Assembly (NCBI RefSeq): GCF_020055635.1
Contig: NZ_JAIPUT010000033.1
Coordinates: forward strand, 1-48,100
Length of the DNA stretch: 48,100 nt
Direction of reading: 5' to 3'
DNA from: Marivita sp.
GTDB lineage: Bacteria > Pseudomonadota > Alphaproteobacteria > Rhodobacterales > Rhodobacteraceae
In this document: piece after piece, positions 15,897 through 24,393 of the stretch
Position numbering within the stretch: position 1 is the stretch's first letter
Layout: every line of letters starts with the position of its first letter
Made by a program: the position numbers and the translations under genes
The notes under the pieces: model-generated
Databases searched by the model: none
What the model saw: the letters and a program-made list of their open reading frames with translations, nothing else
What the model was told of the DNA's origin: nothing

Positions 15897-17418
15897 GCTC
15901 CACCAGCCCCAGCTTTTCCGCCAGTCCGATGCGCTGCATCTTGCCCGTGGCGCCTTTCGGGATCTCGTCGAGGATGATCACCTTGCGCGGGACCTTGAAA
16001 TCGGCCATCCGCTCGGCGGCGAAATCGCGGATCTCGCGCTCGGTGGTCTCGGACCCTTCGGCCAACACGACCGCCGCGGCCACCTCTTCGCCAAGCTTGG
16101 GATGCGGCACCGCAAAGGTCACCACCTGAGCGACGCCCGGGTGATCCAGCAAAACGCCATCCACTTCGAGCGGCGAAACCTTTTCGCCGCCACGATTGAT
16201 GATCTCCTTCAATCGTCCCGTCAGATGCAGGAACCCGTCCGCGTCGAACGCGCCCTGGTCGCCGGTTCGGAACCAGCGCTTGCCATCCGCCTCGAAGAAG
16301 TTCTTGGCATTGGCGTCGGGGTTGCTTTCATAGCCCGGTGTCACGTTGGGGCCGGAAATCACCACTTCGCCGGTGCCGTCGATCAGCCTGTTCTCGGTCT
16401 CATGGGCCACGCGCACTTCGGGACCGGCGGCCACACCCACCGCGCCCGGCTTTTGCCGCTCGAACGGGTTGCAGCACATCTGGTGCGCTGCTTCTGTCAT
16501 GCCGTAGGCTTCGATCACCGGCGCGTTGAAGGTTTCGTGCAGCGCCTCCATCACCTGCGCGGGCAAGGATGCCGAGGAGGATCGCAGGAACCGCAGCGGC
16601 ACCTCTTCGATCACGTCCGCGTTGCGCTTGGCCCGGCTCAGGATCGCCTGGTGCATGGTCGGCACGGCGGTGTACCAGGTTGGCGTCGCCTCGCGCATCC
16701 AGCCGAAGAAGCGCAGCGCGTCAAAGCCCGGCGCACACCAGATCGACGCCCCCACCGACAGCGACGCCGACACAGCGGCCAACAGACCGTGAATGTGGAA
16801 CAGCGGCATCACGTTCAGGCAGCGATCCTCCGACGTCAGGTTCAGGGATCCGGCGATATTATGCGCGGATGCCGCGACGTTGGACTGCAACAGCGGCACG
16901 ATCTTGGGCCGCGACGTGGTGCCCGAGGTGTGCAGGATCAGCGCCACGTCATCATCCGTCGGATCGCTGGCAGGCAGCGCCGCGCCGGTCGCGCCATCCG
17001 CTGTGAGGGTAAACGCCCCCGCCGCAGCATCGTCTGCCACAATTGTGCGCAGCACCATCAGCCCCAGGGACTGCGCCGCAGCCAGTGCCGGGCCGTCATA
17101 ACCCTCTGCCAGCACGATCGCCTTGGCACCCAGATCCTCGAGGTAGAATGTGTACTCGTCTTCGCGATAGGCCGGGTTCAGCGGTGCCGTGGTCGCCGCC
17201 TGTGCAATCGTCACAAAGGCCGATGCCATGTCCGGCCCGTTCGGCAGCACGATGGCCACCCGGTCGCCTGGCCCGATCCCGAAGCCGCGCAAGCTGGCGC
17301 TCACCTCGGATGACAGATCGCGCAGCCCGCCATAGCTGAGCCAGTCTCGTCCCGGTGCCCCCAATGCCTTGGCATCGGACGCGTGTCCCTCCAGCAGTGC
17401 CTTGACGTTTGTAGCCAT
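15889..17418 (-). CDS. AMP-forming acyl-CoA ligase, oxalyl-CoA synthetase (AAE3/Pcs60)-like
   Basis: 509 residues with all adenylate-forming motifs: HTSGTTSRPKIV 163-174, EAYGMTEAAHQM 303-314, RTGDQG 394-399, INRGGEKVSP 407-416 and the catalytic lysine K493. The stretch PLFHIHGLLAAV, then TWYTAVPTMHQAIL, RSSSASLP and GPNVTPGYESNPDANAKNF, resembles plant AAE3 and yeast Pcs60, which make oxalyl-CoA. It lies 32 bases after tctA in a tctCBA-ligase operon, suggesting that the imported carboxylate is activated to a CoA ester. Oxalate is the best guess but not certain; no oxalyl-CoA decarboxylase gene is in view. Confidence 0.85.
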   Translation of the reverse strand: MATNVKALLEGHASDAKALGAPGRDWLSYGGLRDLSSEVSASLRGFGIGPGDRVAIVLPNGPDMASAFVTIAQAATTAPLNPAYREDEYTFYLEDLGAKAIVLAEGYDGPALAAAQSLGLMVLRTIVADDAAAGAFTLTADGATGAALPASDPTDDDVALILHTSGTTSRPKIVPLLQSNVAASAHNIAGSLNLTSEDRCLNVMPLFHIHGLLAAVSASLSVGASIWCAPGFDALRFFGWMREATPTWYTAVPTMHQAILSRAKRNADVIEEVPLRFLRSSSASLPAQVMEALHETFNAPVIEAYGMTEAAHQMCCNPFERQKPGAVGVAAGPEVRVAHETENRLIDGTGEVVISGPNVTPGYESNPDANAKNFFEADGKRWFRTGDQGAFDADGFLHLTGRLKEIINRGGEKVSPLEVDGVLLDHPGVAQVVTFAVPHPKLGEEVAAAVVLAEGSETTEREIRDFAAERMADFKVPRKVIILDEIPKGATGKMQRIGLAEKLGLVEPA

Positions 17419-17450
17419 GCCCTGTCCCCTTTTGTCGTCAGAAATTCAGT

Positions 17451-18968
17451 TTATTCCGCCGGAGCGACGCTCCGCCGTCCGCCCTTGCGCAGATACTTAA
17501 CCAAAGGCAGCACAAAGAAAAGTGCCGCGATGGCAATAAACGTGCCCGAGAGTGGCCGTTCGATGAAGGCAAGCACGTTGCCCTGCTCGGAAATCAGCGT
17601 CTGACGGAAGCTTTTCTCCATCAGCGGGCCAAGCACCAGAGCCAGGACCAAAGGCGCCAGCGGGTAATCCGCCTTGCGCAGCAGGTAGCCCGCAACACCA
17701 AAGCCCGCGATCAGCCAGACGTCATGCATTTTCTGGCTCGGAGCGAACCCGCCCACGATGCAGAGAACCATGACAATGGCGCAAAGGACCGTAAACGGCA
17801 TCCGCAGCGCCCAGACGAAAAGCGGGATCAGCGCGATGTTGATCGCCACGGCGGCAAAGTTCGCGGTGTAAAGCGACGAGATCAGACCCCAGACGAAATC
17901 CGGCTGTTCGATGAACAGCATCGGCCCCGGCATCAGCCCCCACATCACCATTCCGCCCAGCAGAAGCGCGGTGGTCGGCGATCCCGGAATGCCCAGCGTC
18001 AGCATCGGCAAGAGCGACCCGGTCGAGGCGGCGTTGTTCGCCGTTTCGGGCGCGGCCACGCCTTCGATATTGCCCTTGCCAAAGCTTTTGGGATCCTTCG
18101 ACGTGGACCGCGCGATCCCGTAGGCCATCAGCGCGGCGGGCGTCGCGCCAGCGGCGGGCAACATGCCCACGAAGAAGCCCAGGAACGACCCGAGGCTCAT
18201 CGTGCGCCACATCCTGTTCATCGTGCGGATGCCGTCGCCGAGATCGCGCAGCGATATCTTGGCCGGTGTGACCTGCGGCGCGGTGCGCGAGGATTCGATG
18301 GTGTAGAGGATCTCGCCGATGCCGTAGACGCCGATGGCCAGGACAAGGAAACTGACGCCCGAATAGAACCCCGGAAGATCACCGAAGATCAGCCGTGGCT
18401 GGCCGGAAATCAGGTCGAGGCCGACGGTGCTCAGCACCAGCCCGAGACAGATCATGATGATCGTCTTCAGTTTGTCGTCGCCGCCCAGTCCGACAAAGGT
18501 GGTGAACGCCATCAGCACCAGCGCGAACTCCTCGGCCGGGCCGAAGGCCAGCGCCAGGTCCGCAAGCGGCACCGCGAACAGCGTGAACAGGACAACCGAG
18601 ATCGTGCCGCCGACAAAGGACGCCACCGCCGCCGCGATCAAGGCCAATCCGGCCTTGCCCTGCTGCGCCATGGGCCGCCCGTCAAACGTGGTCGCCACCG
18701 CCGTCGACGCGCCGGGTATCCCCAGCAGGATCGACGAAATCGCGCCGCCATACATGGCCCCGTAATAGATGGCGCACAAAAGGATGATCGCCGAGCTGGG
18801 CGGCACGATGAAGGTCAGCGGCAGCACGATGGCCACCCCGTTGACCGACCCCAGACCGGGCATCGCCCCGATGAACAGACCGGCGGTCACACCAAGGATG
18901 ACAATCATCAGGTTGATCGGAGAAAGCGAGGTCGCAAAACCATCCGCAAGAAGTGCCAACGTTTCCAT
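17451..18968 (-). CDS. tctA: Tripartite tricarboxylate transporter large permease TctA
   Basis: 505 residues and about 11-12 helices. Family signatures include GAMPGLGSVNGVAIVLPLTF (34-53), YGGAISSILLGIPGAST and GMLPAAGATPAALMAYG, the paired glycine-proline repeats of TctA. It transports a carboxylate handed over by TctC, using ion gradients. It follows tctB by 15 bases and is followed by the acyl-CoA ligase. Substrates of this family range from citrate to terephthalate, so the ligase next door is the main clue. Confidence 0.95.
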   Translation of the reverse strand: METLALLADGFATSLSPINLMIVILGVTAGLFIGAMPGLGSVNGVAIVLPLTFIVPPSSAIILLCAIYYGAMYGGAISSILLGIPGASTAVATTFDGRPMAQQGKAGLALIAAAVASFVGGTISVVLFTLFAVPLADLALAFGPAEEFALVLMAFTTFVGLGGDDKLKTIIMICLGLVLSTVGLDLISGQPRLIFGDLPGFYSGVSFLVLAIGVYGIGEILYTIESSRTAPQVTPAKISLRDLGDGIRTMNRMWRTMSLGSFLGFFVGMLPAAGATPAALMAYGIARSTSKDPKSFGKGNIEGVAAPETANNAASTGSLLPMLTLGIPGSPTTALLLGGMVMWGLMPGPMLFIEQPDFVWGLISSLYTANFAAVAINIALIPLFVWALRMPFTVLCAIVMVLCIVGGFAPSQKMHDVWLIAGFGVAGYLLRKADYPLAPLVLALVLGPLMEKSFRQTLISEQGNVLAFIERPLSGTFIAIAALFFVLPLVKYLRKGGRRSVAPAE

Positions 18969-18983
18969 GATCTCAGCCCCCGA

Positions 18984-19472
18984 TCAGAAGAACATTGCGT
19001 AAAGCGGAAAGAACAACGGTTCCGTCACGCCTTTGGGCAAGAGAATTTTCAAAGTCACTTCGAAGAAGAAGAACAGGAACACCGGCGTCCCGATGGTCAG
19101 GGCCGCGGTCAGCACCCAGCCATGTCGACCGTAGATCTTGATGTACCAGAAGATGAACAACGGGATCGCGATATAGGCCCCCAGAACCGGGATCAGCGCG
19201 ATGGTCACAAACAGCGCGACGACAACCAGGATCACGCTGCGCAACATCTGGCTGTCGAAGAAATGCTGTGACGACGGGGCCTGCATCAGGCTTCGGATCA
19301 GGACTCCGCCTGCGGACAACAACATGATCAGCGACAGCCAGAACGGAAAGGCACCGCCCCCCGGCCCACCCGTCATGCCATTCCACCCGATCGGCAGCGC
19401 GATGGCGTGCCACATGAAATAGGCGGATAGCGCCATGATGGCGATGGCGATCACTCTGTCTGCGATGAGCAT
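18984..19472 (-). CDS. tctB: Tripartite tricarboxylate transporter small permease TctB
   Basis: 162 residues from the ATG at 19472, which has GGGAG seven bases upstream; an in-frame ATG at 19490 adds six residues and lacks a ribosome site. Four membrane helices are visible (about 4-22, 40-60, 78-100, 113-145 in two parts), typical of TctB. It pairs with TctA. A strong hairpin lies between it and tctC, so it is probably made in smaller amounts than TctC. Confidence 0.9.
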   Translation of the reverse strand: MLIADRVIAIAIMALSAYFMWHAIALPIGWNGMTGGPGGGAFPFWLSLIMLLSAGGVLIRSLMQAPSSQHFFDSQMLRSVILVVVALFVTIALIPVLGAYIAIPLFIFWYIKIYGRHGWVLTAALTIGTPVFLFFFFEVTLKILLPKGVTEPLFFPLYAMFF

Positions 19473-19535
19473 GCCTGTCTCCCCGAACAATCTGAATTGG
19501 TTGCTGCCGGACCACCCTGCCCGGTCGTCAAAACA

Positions 19536-19560
19536 GGCCGGGGCACTCTGCGCCCCGGCC
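19536..19560 (-). terminator. Attenuator-like hairpin between tctC and tctB
   Basis: Perfect GGCCGGGGC-N7-GCCCCGGCC, followed on the minus strand by TGTTTTG. It is 34 bases after the tctC stop and has the form of a partial rho-independent terminator. Confidence 0.65.
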
Positions 19561-19594
19561 CGACACCAGTCACCTGGTGCGCCTCATATCCGCG

Positions 19595-20584
19595 TCAGGA
19601 CGCGCCGTCGCCTTCCATGTCGGCCAGGATCGCCGCATGCTTTTCGCGCTCTTCGAGGAAATAGGCCTGAAGTTCGTCACCGGACAGGAAATCCGCCATC
19701 AGGGCTTTTTCCCTGGTGTAGGTCTGCCATTCTTCGGTTTGCGACAGGTTCTTGAACATCTCGGTGTAATAGGCCACCGCCTCGGCCGGCATGCCCTTGG
19801 GGGCCACGAAGGACCGCTGCATCCAGTAGACGATGTCATGGCCAAGCTCTGTCGCCGTCGGCGTGTCCGGGAACACGTCAAGCCGGTTGGGTGTCATCGC
19901 CATGATCGGGCGCATCTTGCCGGCCTGGTAGAAGCCCAGCGCTTCGGAGGGGTTGTTCACGGACGAATCGATATGGCCGCCGACCACGTTCTTGGCCACG
20001 TCACCGCCGCCACCGAAGGGCACATAGGTCACCTTGATGTCGAATTCCTTTTCGAGCATCGCCGTGACAAGGCTGTCTTCCTGCCCGGTGCCGGTGCCAC
20101 CCATCTTCCATTCGCCACCCGACGCCTTCACGGCGGCCACGAAATCATCCAGCGTCTGGACATCGCTGTCGGCGTTCACCCACAGCACGAAGGTGTCCAG
20201 CGCCATGCGGGCGATCGGCTGGAATTCCTCGATATCGACGCCGATATCGGTGCGCAGCGGCGTGGTGTAATAGCTGTTGAGCGTCGCCATGATCTTGTGC
20301 GCGTCGCCCTCGTTGTCCTTGAGATAGCGCAGCGCCTCGGCGCCCGACCCGCCACCCTTGTTCACCGGCAGGACCGGCATCGACGCAAGCCCTTCCTTCT
20401 GGATGATCGACTGGAACAGCCGCGCCAGACGGTCCGCACCGCCACCCTGACCGGCCATGATGACCATCTCGATCGGCTTTTGCGGCTTCCAGCCTTCGGC
20501 GAGGGCCGATGTGGCTCCGGCGGCGATCATGGCAATGGAGGCAACTCCGGCCAAGGCTGCGCGACGTGTTATTCTGTAGATCAT
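19595..20584 (-). CDS. tctC: Tripartite tricarboxylate transporter binding protein TctC
   Basis: 329 residues. The signal region ITRRAALAGVASIAMIAAG ends with ALA near 29, followed by a Bug-family fold: WKPQKPIEMVIMAGQGGGADRLARLFQ, VLPVNKGGGSGAEALRYL and VTYVPFGGGGDVAKNVVGGH, the loops that bind the carboxylate through water-bridged contacts. GGGAGGAT precedes the ATG at 20584. It is the first gene of tctCBA-ligase. The upstream gap holds three inverted repeats shared with the divergent regulator. Confidence 0.93.
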   Translation of the reverse strand: MIYRITRRAALAGVASIAMIAAGATSALAEGWKPQKPIEMVIMAGQGGGADRLARLFQSIIQKEGLASMPVLPVNKGGGSGAEALRYLKDNEGDAHKIMATLNSYYTTPLRTDIGVDIEEFQPIARMALDTFVLWVNADSDVQTLDDFVAAVKASGGEWKMGGTGTGQEDSLVTAMLEKEFDIKVTYVPFGGGGDVAKNVVGGHIDSSVNNPSEALGFYQAGKMRPIMAMTPNRLDVFPDTPTATELGHDIVYWMQRSFVAPKGMPAEAVAYYTEMFKNLSQTEEWQTYTREKALMADFLSGDELQAYFLEEREKHAAILADMEGDGAS

Positions 20585-20636
20585 GTAATATCCTCCCGAT
20601 CAAAAAGCCCGCTCCCGTCAGCGGCAATCGCCACCA

Positions 20637-20659
20637 ATCCTCCTTCGGACTTGGAGGAT
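20637..20659. promoter_or_regulatory. Inverted repeat in the tctC leader
   Basis: ATCCTCC-N9-GGAGGAT, 53 bases upstream of the tctC ATG. On the tctC transcript it could form a leader hairpin containing AAGGAGGAT, a ribosome-site-like sequence. This may be an RNA control element or an operator. Confidence 0.4.
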
Positions 20660-20670
20660 AGATACCGTTT

Positions 20671-20685
20671 TGAAATATAATTTCA
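20671..20685. promoter_or_regulatory. AT-rich palindrome in the tctC/regulator gap
   Basis: TGAAAT-ATA-ATTTCA, a perfect 15-base inverted repeat midway between the divergent genes, placed like an operator overlapping a promoter. Confidence 0.45.
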
Positions 20686-20716
20686 CGTTTAATGCGGTCG
20701 GGATGTTAATTCTTGC

Positions 20717-20741
20717 CATTACAATTTTATTTTCTGTAATG
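20717..20741. promoter_or_regulatory. Inverted repeat abutting the regulator start
   Basis: CATTACA-N11-TGTAATG, followed by TTGTAAAC just before the ATG at 20750. The arm spacing and location suit autoregulation by the RamB/PccR-type protein. The words TTCTGTAA and (reverse) GTTTACAA have near matches in the gap before the second such regulator (41070-41085). Confidence 0.5.
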
Positions 20742-20749
20742 TTGTAAAC

Positions 20750-22156
20750 ATGAGCAAGACCTTCGTTGGCCCCCAGTTGCGGCAACTGCGCCGCCAGAAC
20801 AAGCACACGCAGGCCCAGATGGCGCAGCGGCTCGGCATCTCTGCGGCCTATGTAAACCTCTTGGAAAACAACCAGCGGAGCCTGTCCGTGCAGGTGCTTG
20901 TCGCTCTGACCGAAGCCTACGGCGTCGACATGCGCAGCCTTGTCACCAACACCGAGGCGACGAAACTGGCCGATCTGCGGGCCGCCGTGCGCGATCCCGC
21001 GTTTGGCGACGACCCGCCCGACCTGACTGAATTGCGTGGCGCGCTGGATCACGCGCCCACACTGGTCGAGCGTTTCCTCCATTTGCATCAGGCCCACCGG
21101 TCGATGGCCGAGCAGTTCCGCCGCCTGGCCGGCCAGGCCGCCGGCGGCGACCTGCGGTTCAAGACGCCGGAAACCGCGATCCATGACGTATTTCGCGCGC
21201 ATGAAAACCACTTCGATCCGCTTGAACGGCAGGCCGAAGATCTGCGCGCACGGCTGGGCGGGTCGCATGACGACATGTATGCGCTGCTCAAACGCCACCT
21301 GCGGCTGGAACACAGCGTCACCTGCACGGTGCAAAAACTGTCTGACATGCCCGGCGCGCTGCGTCTGTTCCGCGAAACCGATGGCATCGTGAACCTGTCC
21401 GAAGCGTTGGACCATCCCAACCGCGTGTTCCAACTGGCGCATGTCATCGGCCTGCTCGAAGCGCGCGACACCGTGCAAAGCTATGTCGCCGCCAGTGGAA
21501 TCGCCGCCGATGCGGGCCGCGCGCGGCTGACCGTCGAGCTGACCAACTACTTCGCTGCGGCGCTCCTGATGCCCTATACCGAGTTCCTGGCCCTGGCCGA
21601 GGCGACCCGCTACGACATCGACCGCATCATCCTTGGCTTCGGCGTCAGTTTCGAAATGGTCTGCCAGCGGCTCACCACCCTGCAACGCGATGGCCAACGC
21701 GGCATCCCGTTCTTCTTTCTGCGGGTGGACCGCGCCGGCAACGTGTCGAAACGGTTCAACGCCACCACGATCACGCTGGCCGAAGAGGGCGGCGCCTGTC
21801 CCGTGTGGGACATTCACGGCGCCTTTCAGGTTCCGGGCCAACTGCTTCCGCAATTCGTCGAGATGCCGGATGGCGGGCGGTTCTTCACCCTGTCGCGCAC
21901 CTCTGACCGGCCCGTGGTCGGAGCACGGTTGCAGGAACGCCGCCTTGTCGTCGCCATCGGCTGCGACATCGACCAGGCGCATCAGGTCGGGTATTCCCAG
22001 CGCTTCAACATGGACGACAAGACCCTCTTCGCCCAGATCGGGACAAGCTGCCATGTCTGCCCGCGCACTGCCTGCCCCCAACGCGCGCATCAACCGCTGC
22101 ACGTGACGCTGCCCGTCGACGCCAACCGGCGCGGACAGACTCGTTACGAAAGTTGA
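20750..22156 (+). CDS. RamB/PccR/MccR-type short-chain acyl-CoA regulator, copy 1
   Basis: 468 residues. An XRE helix-turn-helix at about 8-62 (LRQLRRQNKHTQAQMAQRLG, AYVNLLENNQRSLS) is followed by an ImmA/IrrE-like middle region. There FQLAHVIGLLEA replaces the metalloprotease HExxH, so peptidase activity is unlikely. A DUF2083-type C-terminus has C434-x2-C437-x4-C442. Relatives (RamB, PccR, MccR) control acetate or propionate genes by sensing short-chain acyl-CoA. It is divergent from tctCBA-ligase, making that operon the likely target. There is no clear ribosome site at the ATG; the operator directly abuts it. Confidence 0.88.
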   Translation: MSKTFVGPQLRQLRRQNKHTQAQMAQRLGISAAYVNLLENNQRSLSVQVLVALTEAYGVDMRSLVTNTEATKLADLRAAVRDPAFGDDPPDLTELRGALDHAPTLVERFLHLHQAHRSMAEQFRRLAGQAAGGDLRFKTPETAIHDVFRAHENHFDPLERQAEDLRARLGGSHDDMYALLKRHLRLEHSVTCTVQKLSDMPGALRLFRETDGIVNLSEALDHPNRVFQLAHVIGLLEARDTVQSYVAASGIAADAGRARLTVELTNYFAAALLMPYTEFLALAEATRYDIDRIILGFGVSFEMVCQRLTTLQRDGQRGIPFFFLRVDRAGNVSKRFNATTITLAEEGGACPVWDIHGAFQVPGQLLPQFVEMPDGGRFFTLSRTSDRPVVGARLQERRLVVAIGCDIDQAHQVGYSQRFNMDDKTLFAQIGTSCHVCPRTACPQRAHQPLHVTLPVDANRRGQTRYES

Positions 22157-22224
22157 CCGCCCGTCGCATGGGCGCGCGCGAAACCGCATGCTAAGTCCGG
22201 TCCGAATACCAAAGGACCACTTAC

Positions 22225-24393
22225 ATGCACACATCCTCCCTGCCGCTCACCCGGGATCTGGTCTTGATCGGCGGAGGCCACACCCACGCGCTGGTGCTGC
22301 GCAAATGGGCGATGAAGCCGCTTCCCGGCGCGCGCCTGACGCTGATCAATCCCGGTCCGACCGCGCCTTATTCCGGCATGCTGCCGGGGTTCGTCGCGGG
22401 GCATTACACCCGCGCACAGCTGGACATCGACCTAGTCCGCCTCGCGCAGGCCGCCGATGCGCGGCTGATCCTCGGGTCGGCCACCGGCATTGATCCTGCA
22501 AGCGGCACGATCCGGATCGACACCCACCAGCCCGTGGGCTTTGACATCTGTTCGGTCGATGTCGGCATCACCTCTGACATGCCCACTTTGCCGGGGTTCG
22601 CAGAGCATGCAATCCCGGCCAAACCGCTTGGCCCGTTTGCGGCAAGGTGGGACGTTTTCCGCAACGGTGACGGTCCGGCCCGCGTGGCGATCATCGGCGG
22701 CGGCGTCGCCGGGGTCGAGCTTGCCATGGCGATGTCCCACGCCCTGAAAAAGCGCAACCGCCCTGCCACGATCCACCTGATCGAGAACGCGACGGCCCTG
22801 TCCGCCCTGCCCGCCAAAAGCGCCCGGGCCCTGCGCGACGCAATGACGGCGCAGGACATCACGCTGCATGAACAGGCAAGCATCACACAGCTGTCCGCAA
22901 ACGAGGTCCACCTGAAAGACGGGCGCAGCATCACCGCCGATTTCATCACGGGCGCCGCAGGGGCCCGTCCCTATCCGTGGCTGGCCGAGACAGGACTTGA
23001 AACCCATGACGGATTTCTCACCGTCAATAATCGCCTGCAAACCAGCGACCCGCGGATCTTTGCCGTTGGCGACTGCGCACACATGGCCCACGCCCCGCGT
23101 CCCAAGGCGGGCGTCTATGCCGTGCGTCAGGCACCTGTTCTGCTACATAACCTCGCCTCCTCTCTCTCTGGTGGCCCGCTCAAGCCCTACATCCCACAAA
23201 AGGATTACCTGAAGCTTATTTCGCTCGGAAAAAAATCCGCCCTTGGTGATCGGTTCGGCCTGACCTTCACCGGCGGCTGGGTCTGGGACTGGAAAGACCA
23301 GATCGACCGTAAATTCATGCGCCAATTCAATGATTTGCCCAAGATGCAAACCCCCGCGTTGCCCTATCCCCGCGCCAAGGGCGTGCCGCAGGCGATGGGC
23401 CCTAAACCCCTGTGTGGTGGCTGCGGGGCGAAACTGGGCCGCGACGCGCTGTCCAATGCGCTTGCCACGCTCGAACCCACGCGGCGCGCGGACATCACGC
23501 CGCTGCCCGGCGACGATGCGGCGCTCCTGACCACGGGAGGCACGCGGCAGGTTTTCACCACCGATCATCTGCGCAGCTTCTGGTCCGATCCAGCTGTCAT
23601 GGCGCGCATCGCCACCCATCACGCCTTGGGTGACATCTGGGCAATGGGGGCCGATCCGCAGGCCGCGACCCTGTCGATCACCCTGCCGCGCCTGTCCGAA
23701 GCCCTGGCTCAACGCACCCTGACCGAGATCCTGACCGCCGCTCAGACCATCCTGCAAGACGCAGGCGCCGAGATTGTCGGCGGGCACAGCACGCTGGGCG
23801 ATGAACTGACCATCGGGTTGGCGGTCACCGGCCTGTGTGACCGGGACCCGATCACCCTCAAGGGCGCAGAGGACGGTGCCGCGCTGATCCTCACCAAACC
23901 CATCGGCACCGGGGTGATCATGGCAGCCCTCATGTCGGGCAAGGCGCGGGGCGCGGACGTGGCAGGCGCGCTCGACTCGATGCAGCATGGCCAGAAAACC
24001 GCGGCCTCAATCCTGCGCGACACGGCGCAGGCGATGACCGATCTGACCGGGTTTGGCCTTGCCGGGCACCTGCAGAACCTCTGCATGGCCTCGGGGCTGT
24101 CGGCCACGCTGACGCTCGACACGGTGCCCCTGCTGCCCGGTGCACTGGACCTGTCGGAGCGGGGAGAGCATTCTTCGCTTTACGCAAGCAATCGCGCCGG
24201 ATTTTCAAATATTCCGGACGACCCGCAGACCCGACTGCTGTTTGATCCGCAGACAGGCGGCGGGCTGCTCGCCGCGGTTCCGGCGGATCAGGCCCGGCAG
24301 ATCGTCGCAAACCTGTGGCAAGCGGGCCACCCCGACACCGCGATCATCGGGCATTTGCAGACAGGTCCGGCGGGTCAGGTCTCCATCGCCTGA
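22225..24393 (+). CDS. selD: NADH dehydrogenase-like / selenide water dikinase fusion (SelD)
   Basis: 722 residues. Residues 1 to about 380 form an FAD/NAD(P) disulfide-reductase-type domain (GGGHTH 16-21, GGGVAG 158-163, VGDCA 281-285). Residues about 390-722 are SelD, which makes selenophosphate from selenide and ATP. The catalytic pair is C400 and K403 (CGAK), so the active site uses cysteine rather than selenocysteine; PGDDAAL (428-434) fits the ATP/Mg site. The fused flavoprotein may supply reduced selenium; that is inference. AAGGA lies 8 bases before the ATG. It overlaps mnmH tail to tail by 19 bases. Confidence 0.93.
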   Translation: MHTSSLPLTRDLVLIGGGHTHALVLRKWAMKPLPGARLTLINPGPTAPYSGMLPGFVAGHYTRAQLDIDLVRLAQAADARLILGSATGIDPASGTIRIDTHQPVGFDICSVDVGITSDMPTLPGFAEHAIPAKPLGPFAARWDVFRNGDGPARVAIIGGGVAGVELAMAMSHALKKRNRPATIHLIENATALSALPAKSARALRDAMTAQDITLHEQASITQLSANEVHLKDGRSITADFITGAAGARPYPWLAETGLETHDGFLTVNNRLQTSDPRIFAVGDCAHMAHAPRPKAGVYAVRQAPVLLHNLASSLSGGPLKPYIPQKDYLKLISLGKKSALGDRFGLTFTGGWVWDWKDQIDRKFMRQFNDLPKMQTPALPYPRAKGVPQAMGPKPLCGGCGAKLGRDALSNALATLEPTRRADITPLPGDDAALLTTGGTRQVFTTDHLRSFWSDPAVMARIATHHALGDIWAMGADPQAATLSITLPRLSEALAQRTLTEILTAAQTILQDAGAEIVGGHSTLGDELTIGLAVTGLCDRDPITLKGAEDGAALILTKPIGTGVIMAALMSGKARGADVAGALDSMQHGQKTAASILRDTAQAMTDLTGFGLAGHLQNLCMASGLSATLTLDTVPLLPGALDLSERGEHSSLYASNRAGFSNIPDDPQTRLLFDPQTGGGLLAAVPADQARQIVANLWQAGHPDTAIIGHLQTGPAGQVSIA

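Noticed and set aside
17724-19271. A 515-codon plus-strand frame opposite tctA and tctB
   Set aside because: Antisense to clearly conserved membrane proteins; no recognisable fold or ribosome site.
20618-22234. A 538-codon minus-strand frame opposite the first RamB-type regulator
   Set aside because: The plus-strand frame has HTH and C-x2-C-x4-C motifs; the minus-strand frame has none.
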